A stretch of DNA of 64,000 bases, from contig WION01000039.1 in assembly GCA_015039365.1 (NCBI GenBank), forward strand, positions 242,000 to 305,999, given 5' to 3'. Positions within the stretch are counted from its first letter, which is position 1, and every line of letters begins with the position of its first letter. Shown piece after piece: positions 34,202-45,400 of this stretch. This DNA comes from Amanita rubescens (taxonomy: Eukaryota; Basidiomycota; Agaricomycetes; Agaricales; Amanitaceae). Below the pieces are notes generated by a model. The model saw nothing but the letters and a program-made list of their open reading frames with translations, was not told the DNA's origin and did not search any database. Position numbers and translations under genes: made by a program.

Positions 34202-36771
34202 AGTTGTACATGAGCGTATTGGCACTGTAGTTTGGTAATACACTAGGATAGGCAGGATCGACGTATGGCACGAAGGTTTGTCCATTGGCATGTGTGAAAG
34301 TATCAGGTGCAGCAAAAGATGGCTTCGTAAACGACAGCGTGGCAAAGGGGAGCATGGCGAAGGGTGAACTAGCAGATGTCATAGCAGTATCCGACTGTTG
34401 TGGAGCGTTAGCATTGGCAGCCATTAATGCCTGACCAAAAGACGGAGAAGTAGTGAGCGGAGTGGTAGTGGCAGGGACTGGAGCATAAAAAGCAGGTGAC
34501 GGAGCAAAAGGTGGCATGTGAGTGAACGCTGAAGCAGTAGCAGGTGGCAGAGCAAAAGACGGTGGTATTGCCGTACTAGTGAATGTTGAAATAGTTGCTG
34601 GAGATGGAACGAAAGACGGCGTTGCAGTACTAGTATCCATAGCTTTTGGTAACCGATTTTCTTTTCGTTGATTTACTGGGCAATTGCGATTACGCGCTAG
34701 TGGAATATTGTAAAGAGTGAAAGATGCAGGAGTAAAAATCACGTACAATTATGACCGGTCTGTTGACAGAGACTGCATCTTCCTAGTTGGCGTTTGGAGG
34801 TTGTTGGATTTGACAACGCAAGTGCCAAAGAACCAGGAATCGATGGCTGAACAACCTGAGATGACTGGGATGGCGTGTTCGTGAGATCCACAACAAGCGT
34901 TGAGGCACGTTTGGGCGGATACCATTTGTGGATGATGTCAAGGATTGTCGTTCCATACGTACTTGCTGAATCCCACTTAGTTTCCTTCTGAAGATCTCCA
35001 ATCGTTTGAATCTTGTTAAAGTGCGCACAGTCAACGATACAATCCCGAATTGTTGTTCCCATTACGAGCCCCGGTCCAAGGCACTGCAAATGCGCATCCC
35101 CATATTGACGCTTCATTTCATCATGCCTCCATGATTCTAAGTCAAGGCGAAGGTCATCATCTGTCTCGTTGCTTGCATATTTAGCGATAGATGAGCGTGG
35201 TGGTTGTCGGCTGGACTTGGTCACAGCCACATCAAAGCGTTCAAAAGCTGTCGGATTGTGGATATCACAACACAGTTGAGAGAGGCGAGGGCCACAGCGA
35301 CTGCATCCCATAGGTGATTCGGTGTCACATTCAAGGTGAAGGGATACTAAAAATTAGCACATGAGAACATATTTAGCGGAAATCGAAATAAAATGCACCT
35401 GATCGATTGTCCTGGAAAGCATTCATTATAGGAATACGGCGACATCCACGTCCTCGATGCTCCGCGTTGATGAGTTCATCAACATCGGAATCGAGAGTCC
35501 GCTTATTAGAGTTGACATTGGACTGATTTGCCTGCTCATCCTCACTGCTCAAAACATCGAGCAGCTCAACAGTTTTTTCTTCAGACTTGATGAGATCCAT
35601 GGCGCCAATCCCTTTTTGACGTTTTCCGGATATGTCAACACCTTGTTTGTTGGACGTGGGCCGTTTCCGCGTCCTCGCTCGCTCCGCTTTCCTCTGACGC
35701 TCGGGGTCGAGATTCTCCTTGTCCGTGAAGAGAATTGCATCTCCTGTGAGCACTTGGTCACGTACACAGCGACCGAAGCGCTGCCAGATTGTTGACAAGG
35801 AGCACGAAGTACCCCAGTTGACGATGGTCATTATCTTTGGTAAATCCATGCCCTACTTGCATATTTAGCAATAAAACATAAATAAAGGAGGTACAGCATA
35901 CCATTCCGAAAGAGTCTGTAGCCATCAAGCCCCAGATTTCACCATCAGCCAAGTTAATGGTTTCCCGACCCTTGAAGCGGTCAGACATATCGGAGTTAAA
36001 CCATTTGATGCGGTCTTTGTATTCAGCAGGTAGAAGGCCACGCAAATAGAATGCAGCCTCAATGGATTCAGGGATACTGTCGAAAAATACAATAAAAGTT
36101 GGCGGCGGTGGGAGAGGAGGCTGCCAGTCCCGCAACAAGAACTTCAAGTCGGAAAATGTGTTGCGAGGATTACGAAAAGCACGGACAATGATGTTGATAT
36201 TGGGGCGATCAATGGAGCAACGTGAAACAAAGAGATTTTCTTCACGAAGGCCAAGAACTGTTTTGATATCTGTGATGATAGACGGAGTCATCGTAGCTGA
36301 GGTGGCCATTACAGTGCAAGGGTAACGTTGAAGGTGTCGAAGTCGCCCAAGCTCGCGGTATTCGGGGCGAAACGTACCCCATTGAGATATACAGTGCGCC
36401 TCGTCAATAATAAGACTGATAACCGAGCTCATAAAAATTTTGTTCTTGAAAAGTTCTTCAAATATCCCTCCCGACTTCATTAGCGCCTCGGGATTAACAA
36501 CGATGACGCGATATTTGAACGATAACATTGCCTGAGTAATAGCTAAGTAGTGATCACAAACCCTAAGCAATACACATACCTGATAATTCATGCATGTCGC
36601 ATCACTCGATGGGATAAAAATCCCCTCAACTCCTACTTTCTTGAGGGTCTCCACGTTCTGTTGACCAAGAATATTAAGCGGCGTCACGACGATTTGAACG
36701 CCGTTTGGATGAAAAAGGAGCGGCAGCCAGAAGGTGAGCGTTTTGCCCATGCCCGTCCCGGCTATTGAGAT

Positions 36772-38344
36772 TAGTGTTGTTGGGGCTCGGCTAAGCTCGG
36801 CTTCGGCTCAGCTTAGTCACCGGAGCCGATTTTTCGGCTCAGCTCGGCTCCCAGAGCCAGCTATAGCCGGCTCTGGCTATGGTTTTCAAGCAACCGATGC
36901 CCTACCCCAGGTAAATGCCTCCTCAGGCATTGTAGGCATTTTGGAACCTTTGCTTCGCATATCCCTTGCCTCAGGAAGGTTGGAGAGTGCTGGCTGCATG
37001 ACTGGAAGCCAGGGTAGGGTCTGGGCACAAGGTGAGTAAAGATTTGATCATATCTCAGCCATTTCTTGACGGATTCCCTTCAATATAGGATCATCTGAAA
37101 GCTCTTTCCAAGCTTATTCTCGACGTCTTAACCGTTTGGCACCACGCGCACTTGATTCCGCCCGTTAAGGCAGAGCTGAGTCACACCATATGTTTTCTTT
37201 CATCATATCTCCCCCATTTCCCGACGCTTTTGCTTCGATCTTGGACCATTTAGAAGCGATTTTGGCCCTCTTTCTCGTCGCATTGACCGCTTGATGCGGC
37301 GCGCTTTCGTTCTTTCGCTATTCATCAATCTTTCCTTCAAAACAATTTTTATCATATCCCATCTGTTTCTCAATGGTTTTACTTCAATCCTGCACCATTT
37401 AGAAGTGCTTTTCACTCTATTTCTCGACGCAGTGACCGCTTTATGCTCTGCAAATTCATTGTCTCATTATTCACAAATCTGTATACTCAGTACTGGTTTT
37501 TCCTCATGTAGGTCCAGTTTTGCATGTAATTCTATCAAATTCACATAGATTAAAGTTATTTCCATTGGCATTTCAAGCTATGAGTGGACTGTGATAAAAT
37601 AGGCTAGGTATCATTATGTCTCATTACTGTAATTACCCATCCTGGCCAAAAGTGCTTGCAATGCATTAAGTTGCCTATGTGTTGAGAAAATGCTTCTGAA
37701 TGCGACATAATTGGAGTGAAACTGACCATAAATGAGTGAGATATGACCCCACAAGCATGTAAAATACAATTTGAATGAAATATTGATGAATAGCGAAAGA
37801 ACGAAAGCGCGCCGCATCAAGCGGTCAATGCGACGAGAAAGAGGGCCAAAATCGCTTCTAAATGGTCCAAGATCGAAGCAAAAGCGTCGGGAAATGGGGG
37901 AGATATGATAAAAGAAAACATATGGTGTGACTCAGCTCTGCCTTAACGGGCGGAATCAAGTGCGCGCGGTGCCAAACGGTTAAGACGTCGAGAATAAGCT
38001 TGGAAAGAGCTTTCAGATGATCCTATATTGAAGGGAATCCGTCAAGAAATGGCTGAGATATGATCAAATCTTTACTTACCTTGTTCCCAGACCTTACCCA
38101 TGCAGCCACTACTCCCCAACCCTCTTGATGCAAGTAATGAGCAAAACAAAGCATCCTAAATGCTTAAGTGATGCAGGGGGGCTTTACTAGAGGCAGGGGG
38201 TTTACCTGTGGATCAGTACTGGGACGCCGGCTACAGCTGGCTAGAGCCGGCTGTAGCTGGCTTTGAAAATTCAGCTCCAGCTCAGCTCCCGATTGGCTCA
38301 GCTCAACTGGCTTGCAGCTTGAAGCCGAGCCGGCAACAACACTA
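36772..38344. mobile_element. Non-autonomous hAT-like foldback element
   Basis: 1573 bp flanked by the 8-bp duplication ATTGAGAT (36764-36771 and 38345-38352). Ends are inverted: TAGTGTTGTTG on the left, CAACAACACTA on the right, the usual form for hAT elements. Subterminal regions repeat AGCCGGCT and GCTCAGCTC words. No transposase is encoded. Confidence 0.88.
36945..38160. repeat. Long inverted arms inside the hAT-like element
   Basis: About 36945-37345 pairs with about 37765-38160 in inverted orientation, with high identity over the central 300 bp. RNA or single-stranded DNA would form a long hairpin. Within the left arm a block (CACCATTTAGAAG / GACCATTTAGAAG) is also tandemly repeated at 37240 and 37398. 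Confidence 0.85.
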
Positions 38345-38704
38345 ATTGAGATGACGTCCCGGCTGCCTTCCAAAATGGCTTGGCAAATGTTAGCCTGCCA
38401 CAGGCATGGTCGCTTTCCGAAGACTTCAAGAGCTTTGCCACGAATCTCGTCGGCTGATGGGATTGATACGCGATGGCCGGGCCTTCCCGTCGTTTCAGGG
38501 ACACTCCCCCGTGTGCCATTATTCATATCTGTACTGATATGATCATCAACCTGATAATCAGAGCTCAACGAGCAACTTACCTGTACTTAGCGCGCGCGCT
38601 GACAGGCCAGCCGTGCTCGGCAAAATGGCTGAATGTTCGGCAGACAAAAAGAAAGTTGAGATGTTTTTACATAAGCAGGACGTGACACGAAAGCTGCTGC
38701 CGAT

Positions 38705-38804
38705 CATTTGTTTACATGTGTTAAGTGCCAGTCTCCCTGGAGCTCAGTGCTTACATAACATCGTCAAGCACAAATGAGCTTGCGTGAGACTGGGTAGGAG
38801 TCTG
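38705..38804 (-). repeat. Right terminal inverted repeat
   Basis: 100 bp, inverted partner of 31310-31412. Followed by GATAGTATC (38805-38813) and a short ATT-CTATT microsatellite. Confidence 0.9.
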
Positions 38805-38813
38805 GATAGTATC

Positions 38814-39727
38814 TATTATTCTATTATTCTATTATCTACAATACAGGGGTGTATATTCATCCTTAAATTGTCATCCTCGCAAGTGCATCATTCATCCTTT
38901 GGAGCTTCGTGTTGACATTAAAACCCCTACATACATAAATCTGTCCGCTTTATGTTAGCTTCTCTTCTTTAGAATCCACATGTGCGCGCATGTACTTACA
39001 TCGTTTACCGGTACCATTGGCGCTGGTCGTCGATCCAAACATACTCCATCCTTGAACATCGATATCATGGAGGCGATGACCGGCCTTCTCGCTCGAGCGT
39101 CGAGCCTAACATTTACATAGGTATACGTGCATGAAGTAGCACAAGAGATAGGATGAATATAATGAGTTTTTTGTGTCGCAGATATTGGATCTGCGTCAAG
39201 GGCAAGTTTTCCCCCGGTTTGACTGATAATGATGGACAGTGATAGAGGAACAGAGCGTGTATCAGGTGATGAGCCCAGATAGTTGTGTTCGGGATACGAG
39301 GAGATAGTTCCTCTAGTGCATTGGTATGAACGACCGATTGCCAATTGATGCATAACGAAATTACGAAGGTCCTGGTCTTCAGCTTCTCCATCCCGCCATA
39401 TTACTCATCGGTGCAAATAGGCTGACCCTGAGCGCGTCTCGCTCACTGATGCCTAATTGTGTTCGCTCTGGTAGCGTCGATGCTGAGCACAGTACCAGTT
39501 GGTCCATGTCATCCTTTTAGACAACCGTCAACACCTCCAGCACCTCAATTGCATTGCCCCCCCCCAAAAAAACGTCAACTTCTCAACTATCAGCGCTCTA
39601 CTTGTTTGTCCAAGCAGGAAATGGCTGACCGACCGTGTGGTTGAATTTTGAAATTGAAACGCCTATCTAAACCTGTCTGCAAACATTAGCTCCTCTTCCT
39701 TAGAATCCACATTTACACACATTTACC
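38814..39727. other. Intergenic, holds a 5'-truncated duplicate
   Basis: 38953-39110 is a diverged copy of 39688-39840 (TTAGAATCCACAT ... GGCGCTGGTCGTC.ATCCAAACA ... ), the upstream region and first codons of the next gene. The copy has lost its reading frame. Nothing else is recognised. Confidence 0.5.
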
Positions 39728-40186
39728 ATGCTCGCCATCACATCCTTCATCTCTGCCATGGGCGCTGGTCGTCAATCCAAACACACTTCATCGTTCAAAA
39801 TCGATGCCACCGACGCGATTGCCGGTGTTCTTCACGTCCAAGTTACCAAGGACGAGGAAAAAACCTGTCATCATCCTTTGACATTCAAGGATGGCTGGCT
39901 TGCCACTGCCGCCGTGTTCAAAAAGTGGAAAACGCAAATTGCCAAGAAAATCACAAAAGATAAGCGCTCCCTTCTTCCTAATGCTGACGCAGAGCATATG
40001 CAAAGGATTTTGCACCATGCGGCTTTCTTCGTCGCTATCAAGGCGGGTCAGAAGTTGAAAACGTCGACGGCGGTTTTCTGCACCTCTGAGTGATTTGACG
40101 CGATGTTTCCTCCACATCTTCACTATATCAGCAAGGCTTGGGAAGACGAAATCTCGGGGAAAATCCGGGAGGAGCTGCGGAAGTAA
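39728..40186 (+). CDS. Small hypothetical protein, possible in-frame TGA
   Basis: The first ORF (39728-40093) encodes 121 residues starting MLAITSFISAMGAGRQ. The same frame continues after a TGA for 30 more codons (FDAMFPPHLHYISKAWEDE) to a TAA at 40184-40186. That continuation is protein-like, so the TGA may be a mutation, or a weak intron (GTTTTC...ATCAG) may remove it. Family not recognised; a partial upstream copy shows the locus was duplicated. Confidence 0.45.
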
Positions 40187-40678
40187 CCCAGCCCTGTAAA
40201 GGGAGGTAGGAGGCGCGAATTTCGTTTGATTTTTTTCTATTCCTTTATCCACGGTATGGGCGTACATATTGTGTTTTTTTAGGTCCAGATCCCCGCCCAC
40301 GATGTTTGTCGCCCGCTCCGTTCGCCCATCGCGTCAGGACCGCCCCAATCCTTGGAACGACTCCGGATGATGAGGAGGAGGAGGATTGGGAAATAATGTG
40401 CGTTTGCCAAGAGGGTGAAGAGGTTAAGTGGGGCAGGAAGAGTCTGAGAGCGCATGTTAGTGTCTTCTGTGCACGGAAGACCTTACGACTCACGGCATTG
40501 AGATTAGGCTTGGAAAACAAGGCATCGCGTAGCCGGAAAAACCATGAGTTACTCAAAGATGTGGGTGCTGCGGTCACTACTGCGGCACGCAATGTTTGGT
40601 AGTGTTTGGCTGAATCAATCGATAAGACTTGCCTTAAACCTCCACCACGCTTGAAACAACCATACTCTTTCGTCTAGA
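40187..40678. other. Upstream region of the NACHT gene
   Basis: Contains overlapping frames on both strands (40245-40592 minus, 40306-40602 plus) with no recognised domain. The promoter of the NACHT gene must lie here; no TATA box is obvious. Confidence 0.35.
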
Positions 40679-42473
40679 ATGTCTAGCGCCGGAAACATCG
40701 ATATCTCCGGCAGCCAGTTCACCGACATTGGGGGTGATCAGATCAATAATTACGGCCAGAGCCAGTTCATTACGGGCAACTTGAATCAAATTAACATGCC
40801 AGTGCATTATGGGAGCACTCGTGCGCTGTTTGCTTCCTACTCGTAGCTACCAGGTCGTGACCACATAGATACAGGGACTGTCTTTGATATCTTGAAGGAC
40901 TCGAATCAAATTGCTATTCACGCCGCCTATAATTCTGCAGAACGCGAGTCAGAACATGCATCAACCTGTCAAGAGGGTACTCGCGAAATGGTTTTGTCGA
41001 AGCTCATGTGGTGGTCCAAAGCTAGTGATGGATACCCAGTGTGTTGGCTCGAGGGACCTGCCGGCTCAGGGAAGTCGACAATCTTGCATACCATCGCGAA
41101 GCAATGTGACGATGAGGGGCGGCTCGCATTCAGCTTTTTCTTTTCAAGAGGCAAAGCTGATCGCAGCGATACGGCTAAAGTCATCCCCACATTTGCGTAT
41201 CAGCTTGCTCGATCCCTTCCCGCAATTCAATCACCTTTGCTGCATGTGCTCACAAAGAGTAATCCATTCGCTCCTTTTCTCCGCTTGCACGATCAGCTCG
41301 AAAATCTCATCATCAATCCCACTCTTAGCATTCAGCAGGCCACCCTGCCCATGGTTGTCATTATTGATGGCCTTGATGAATGTAGTGACGAGAATCTCCT
41401 ACCGCAGCTCATTCACGCACTTGTTGATGCGACCTATTACCTTCCATTCCGATTTCTCTTTGCAAGTCGGCCTGAATCTCATATCCGACAAACATTTGAA
41501 TCCCCTTTGATCAAACCAAAGGCAGACTTCCTCTCACTTCGAGACTTTCAGGCTCATCATGATGTCAGCAACTACTTGAAGCAGCATCTTACAGAAATAC
41601 ACAGGCAAAATTACAACATCATGCAAAAAGTACCCCATCCTTGGCCATCGGCAGAACAGCTTGTTGCTCTTGTCCAGAAATCAGAGGGTTTATTCATCTA
41701 TGTGTCAACCCTGGTCAAATTTGTGGGTGATAGGCAAGGGCTTCTTCCCCAGGAGAAGCTTGAGTTAGCTATAACAGCACATCATGGTGTTGATCCTCTA
41801 TATGAGCAGGTTTTATCAAAAGCTCAAGCTGAGTCTGCTCACTTTTCCAGTGTAGTGGGTACCATCATATATCTCCACCACCCTCTTGCCATACATGACC
41901 TGGAGCAACTTCTACAGCTATCATCTGACCATATTCGACAAGCATTACAGGGTTGCCAATCTATTTTTGTCCTTCCCAACACTGAAGAGGAATCAGTTCG
42001 CCCATATCATGCATCATTGAAAGATTTTCTTAGTGATATGAACAGAGCAAAGGTTCATTTTCTTGACCCCAAGATGTACCATGTTACCATTCTGGTCAAC
42101 TGCTTGCAGTTGATTGGGCAGGTGCATGACTCAAACCATGGTGGTCAACCTCTGAAATATGCATGTCAACAATGGTATTATCACTTCTCTTTGGCACTTT
42201 CACATCAGGCAACAATTGATTTGATGAAGAACTGTGGAAACATAGAGGTGTTAATGGTGAAGTTGAGCAGAGAGTGGTTAAAAACTTGGATGTATGGGCT
42301 GGAAGATGGATTAATGACTTTTTGTCAAGGTTGTGATTCTGTTCTTAAACAATTACAGGCAAGTTGTATTTAAACCACTATTGGAATATGTGCTCAAGCT
42401 TATCAATCAAGCCACTTCAAAGAGAGTGGAAAGTTGTTACAGAGAGTATGAATCAAATATTGGAGATTTCTAA
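40679..42473 (+). CDS. NACHT-domain NTPase (NLR-like), without C-terminal repeats
   Basis: Starts MSSAGNIDISGSQF and GGDQINNYG, the usual N-terminus of agaricomycete NACHT proteins. A 45-bp intron (40802-40846) would remove an in-frame TAG. Then EGPAGSGKST (Walker A), VVIIDGLDECSD (Walker B), FLFASRPESHI (sensor) and the NACHT-associated helical region (HHPLAIHDLEQLLQ; RPYHASLKDFLSD). A second intron (42292-42358) gives the best end, WMQVVFKPLLEYVLKLI to NIGDF and TAA at 42471-42473. Without it the frame ends 42373. No WD40, TPR or ankyrin repeats follow. These proteins act as NLR-type sensors in fungal non-self recognition. If the 45-bp segment is not spliced, the gene is broken. Confidence 0.75.
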
Positions 42474-42474
42474 G

Positions 42475-45400
42475 GTGAATAATCCCTTATGAAATATAAT
42501 AGAAGGAAAATGATTTTGTTACTCTGCTTAGAATGTATGTAACTTGATATATCATTGTGGCTCAAGTTGACTATCTTGTGCCTGAATAAATATCAGCTGG
42601 TGTGTATTTTGTCAATCTTTCTATAGCAAAGCAGCATTTCTCAAGCAATTATCTCTAGAATGTAAGCAAGTTGAATTTGTTCATATAATTGTCAAAATCT
42701 ATTAATAATTGCTGTTCTAGAATGTAATATTTGTGCAAAATCAAAAACCAAATATATTGCTAACTGATATTTTGTATTTCATTACTGTATCATTAGAAAG
42801 TAAGTTGCTTTGTTTTACATGTTTGATAACTAGTAGATGGTGGTATTGATCACAAAATGTCTTAGTTGGTAAGTGGTACTTTCAAACATGAACATAATAT
42901 TCTGATTATCACTTTGTGGCAACAATCTGTGTACAGCATCTTGTAAGTGATTCAGGTTGACATGTGCAGAACCTCTTGGTGATGATTTTGTGGCATCTGG
43001 CTGTGTTCAGTATGTAAGTGATTCAGGTTGACATGTGCAGAACCTCTTGGTGATGATTTTGTGGCATCTGGCTGTGTTCAGGGTGTAAGTGATTCAGGTT
43101 GACATGTGCAGAACCTCTTGGTGATGATTTTGTGGCATCTGGCTGTGTTCAGTATGTAAGTGATTCAGGTTGACATGTGCAGAACCTCTTGGTGATGATT
43201 TTGTGGCATCTGGCTGTGTTCAGAGTGTAAGTGATTCAGGTTGACATGTGCAGAACCTCTTGGTGATGATTTTGTGGCATCTGGCTGTGTTCAGGATGTA
43301 AGTGATTCAAGTTAACATGTGCAGAACCTCTTGGTGATGATTTTGTGGCATCTGGCTGTGTTCAGGGTGTAAGTGATTCAGGTTGACATGTGCAGAACCT
43401 CTTGGTGATGATTTTGTGGCATCTGGCTGTGTTCAGGATGTAAGTGATTCAGGTTGACATGTGCAGAACCTCTTGGTGATGATTTTGTGGCATCTGGCTG
43501 TGTTCAGGGTGTAAGTGATTCAGGTTGACATGTGCAGAACCTCTTGGTGATGATTTTGTGGCATCTGGCTGTGTTCAGAGAGTAAGTGATTCAGGTTGAC
43601 ATGTGCAGAACCTCTTGGTGATGATTTTTTGGCATCTGGCTGTGTTCAGTATGTAAGTGATTCAGGTTGACATGTGCAGAACCTCTTGGTGATGATTTTG
43701 TGGCATCTGGCTGTGTTCAGGGTGTAAGTGATTCAGGTTGACATGTGCAGAACCTCTTGGTGATTATTTTGTGGCATCTGGCTGTGTTCAGTATGTAAGT
43801 GATTCAGGTTGACATGTGCAGAACCTCTTGGTGATGATTTTGTGGCATCTGGCTGTGTTCAGAGTGTAAGTGATTCAGGTTGACATGTGCAGAACCTCTT
43901 GGTGATGATTTTGTGGCATCTGGCTGTGTTCAGGGTGTAAGTGATTCAGGTTGACATGTGCAGAACCTCTTGATGATGATTTTGTGGCATCTGGCTGTGT
44001 TCAGGGTGTAAGTGATTCAGGTTGACATGTGCAGAACCTCTTGGTGATGATTTTGTGGCATCTGGCTGTGTTCAGTATGTAAGTGATTCAGGTTGACATG
44101 TGCAGAACCTCTTGGTGATGATTTTGTGGCATCTGGCTGTGTTCAGGATGTAAGTGATTCAGGTTGACATGTGCAGAACCTCTTGGTGATGATTTTGTGG
44201 CATCTGGCTGTGTTCAGGGTGTAAGTGATTCAGGTTGACATGTCCAGAACCTCTTGGTGATGATTTTGTGGCATCTGGCTGTGTTCAGTATGTAAGTGAT
44301 TCAGGTTGACATGTGCAGAACCTCTTGGTGATGATTTTGTGGCATCTGGCTGTGTTCAGTATGTAAGTGATTCAGGTTGACATGTGCAGAACCTCTTGGT
44401 GATGATTTTGTGGCATCTGGCTGTGTTCAGTATGTAAGTGATTCAGGTTGACATGTGCAGAACCTCTTGGTGATGATTTTGTGGCATCTGGCTGTGTTCA
44501 GAGAGTAAGTGATTCAGGTTGACATGTGCAGAACCTCTTGGTGATGATTTTGTGGCATCTGGCTGTGTTCAGAGAGTAAGTGATTCAGGTTGACATGTGC
44601 AGAACCTCTTGGTGATGATTTTGTGGCATCTGGCTGTGTTCAGTTTGTAAGTGATTCAGGTTGACATGTGCAGAACCTCTTGGTGATGATTTTGTGGCAT
44701 CTGGCTGTGTTCAGAGAGTAAGTGATTCAGGTTGACATGTGCAGAACCTCTTGGTGATGATTTTGTGGCATCTGGCTGTGTTCAGAGAGTAAGTGATTCA
44801 GGTTGACATGTGCAGAACCTCTTGGTGATGATTTTGTGGCATCTGGCTGTGTTCAGTATGTAAGTGATTCAGGTTGACATGTGCAGAACCTCTTGGTGAT
44901 GATTTTTTGGCATCTGGCTGTGTTCAGGATGTAAGTGATTCAGGTTGACATGTGCAGAACCTCTTGGTGATGATTTTTTGGCATCTGGCTGTGTTCAGGA
45001 TGTAAGTGATTCAGGTTGACATGTGCAGAACCTCTTGGTGATGATTTTGTGGCATCTGGCTGTGTTCAGACAGTAAGTCAATTAGCTTGACATTGTGCAG
45101 AACCTCTTGGTGATGATTTTGTGGCATCTGGCTGTGTTCAGACAGTAAGTCAATTAGCTTGACATTGTGCAGAACCTCTTGGTGATGATTTTGTGGCATC
45201 TGGCTGTGTTCAGACAGTAAGTCAATTAGCTTGACATTGTGCAGAACCTCTTGGTGATGATTTTGTGGCATCTGGCTGTGTTCAGACAGTAAGTCAATTA
45301 GCTTGACATTGTGCAGAACCTCTTGGTGATGATTTTGTGGCATCTGGCTGTGTTCAGACAGTAAGTCAATTAGCTTGACATTGTGCAGAACCTCTTGGTG

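Larger units (their letters stand above)
34182..38568 (-). pseudogene. RecQ-family helicase gene, interrupted by a hAT-like insertion
   Basis: Exons on the minus strand from about 38568, with introns at 36532-36579, 35853-35901, 35347-35398 and 34697-34746. The hAT-like element at 36772-38344 splits the frame right at Walker A: DVISI lies right of it and AGTGMGKTLTFWLP left of it. Other motifs: IIDEAHCISQWG (DEAH box), ATSATM (motif III), FGMGMDLPK, QRFGRCVRD (motif VI). The C-terminal part is Cys-rich (MGCSRCGPRLSQLCCDI) with a CCHC-like CSLCQQTGH and a Pro/Ala/Ser-rich tail. No RQC or HRDC domain is recognised. Without the insertion the frame would be open; as it stands it is disrupted. Confidence 0.85.
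31310..38804. mobile_element. TIR-bounded element carrying DUF6589 and RecQ-helicase genes
   Basis: About 7.5 kb, or 5.9 kb without the later hAT-like insertion and one copy of its duplication. It is bounded by inverted repeats of about 100 bp that start CAGACTCCTACCCAGTC at both ends. Inside are two convergent genes whose coding ends overlap by 20 bp: a DUF6589 protein on the plus strand and a RecQ-family helicase on the minus strand. A 9-bp direct repeat flanks it. DUF6589 and RecQ-like genes are both abundant in agaricomycetes; their joint placement inside inverted repeats suggests a transposon in which one or both drive mobility. I do not know a described superfamily with this pair. Confidence 0.8.

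Noticed and set aside
35457..35795. Plus-strand ORF of 112 codons inside the helicase region
   Set aside because: Antisense shadow of helicase exons with clear RecQ motifs on the other strand.
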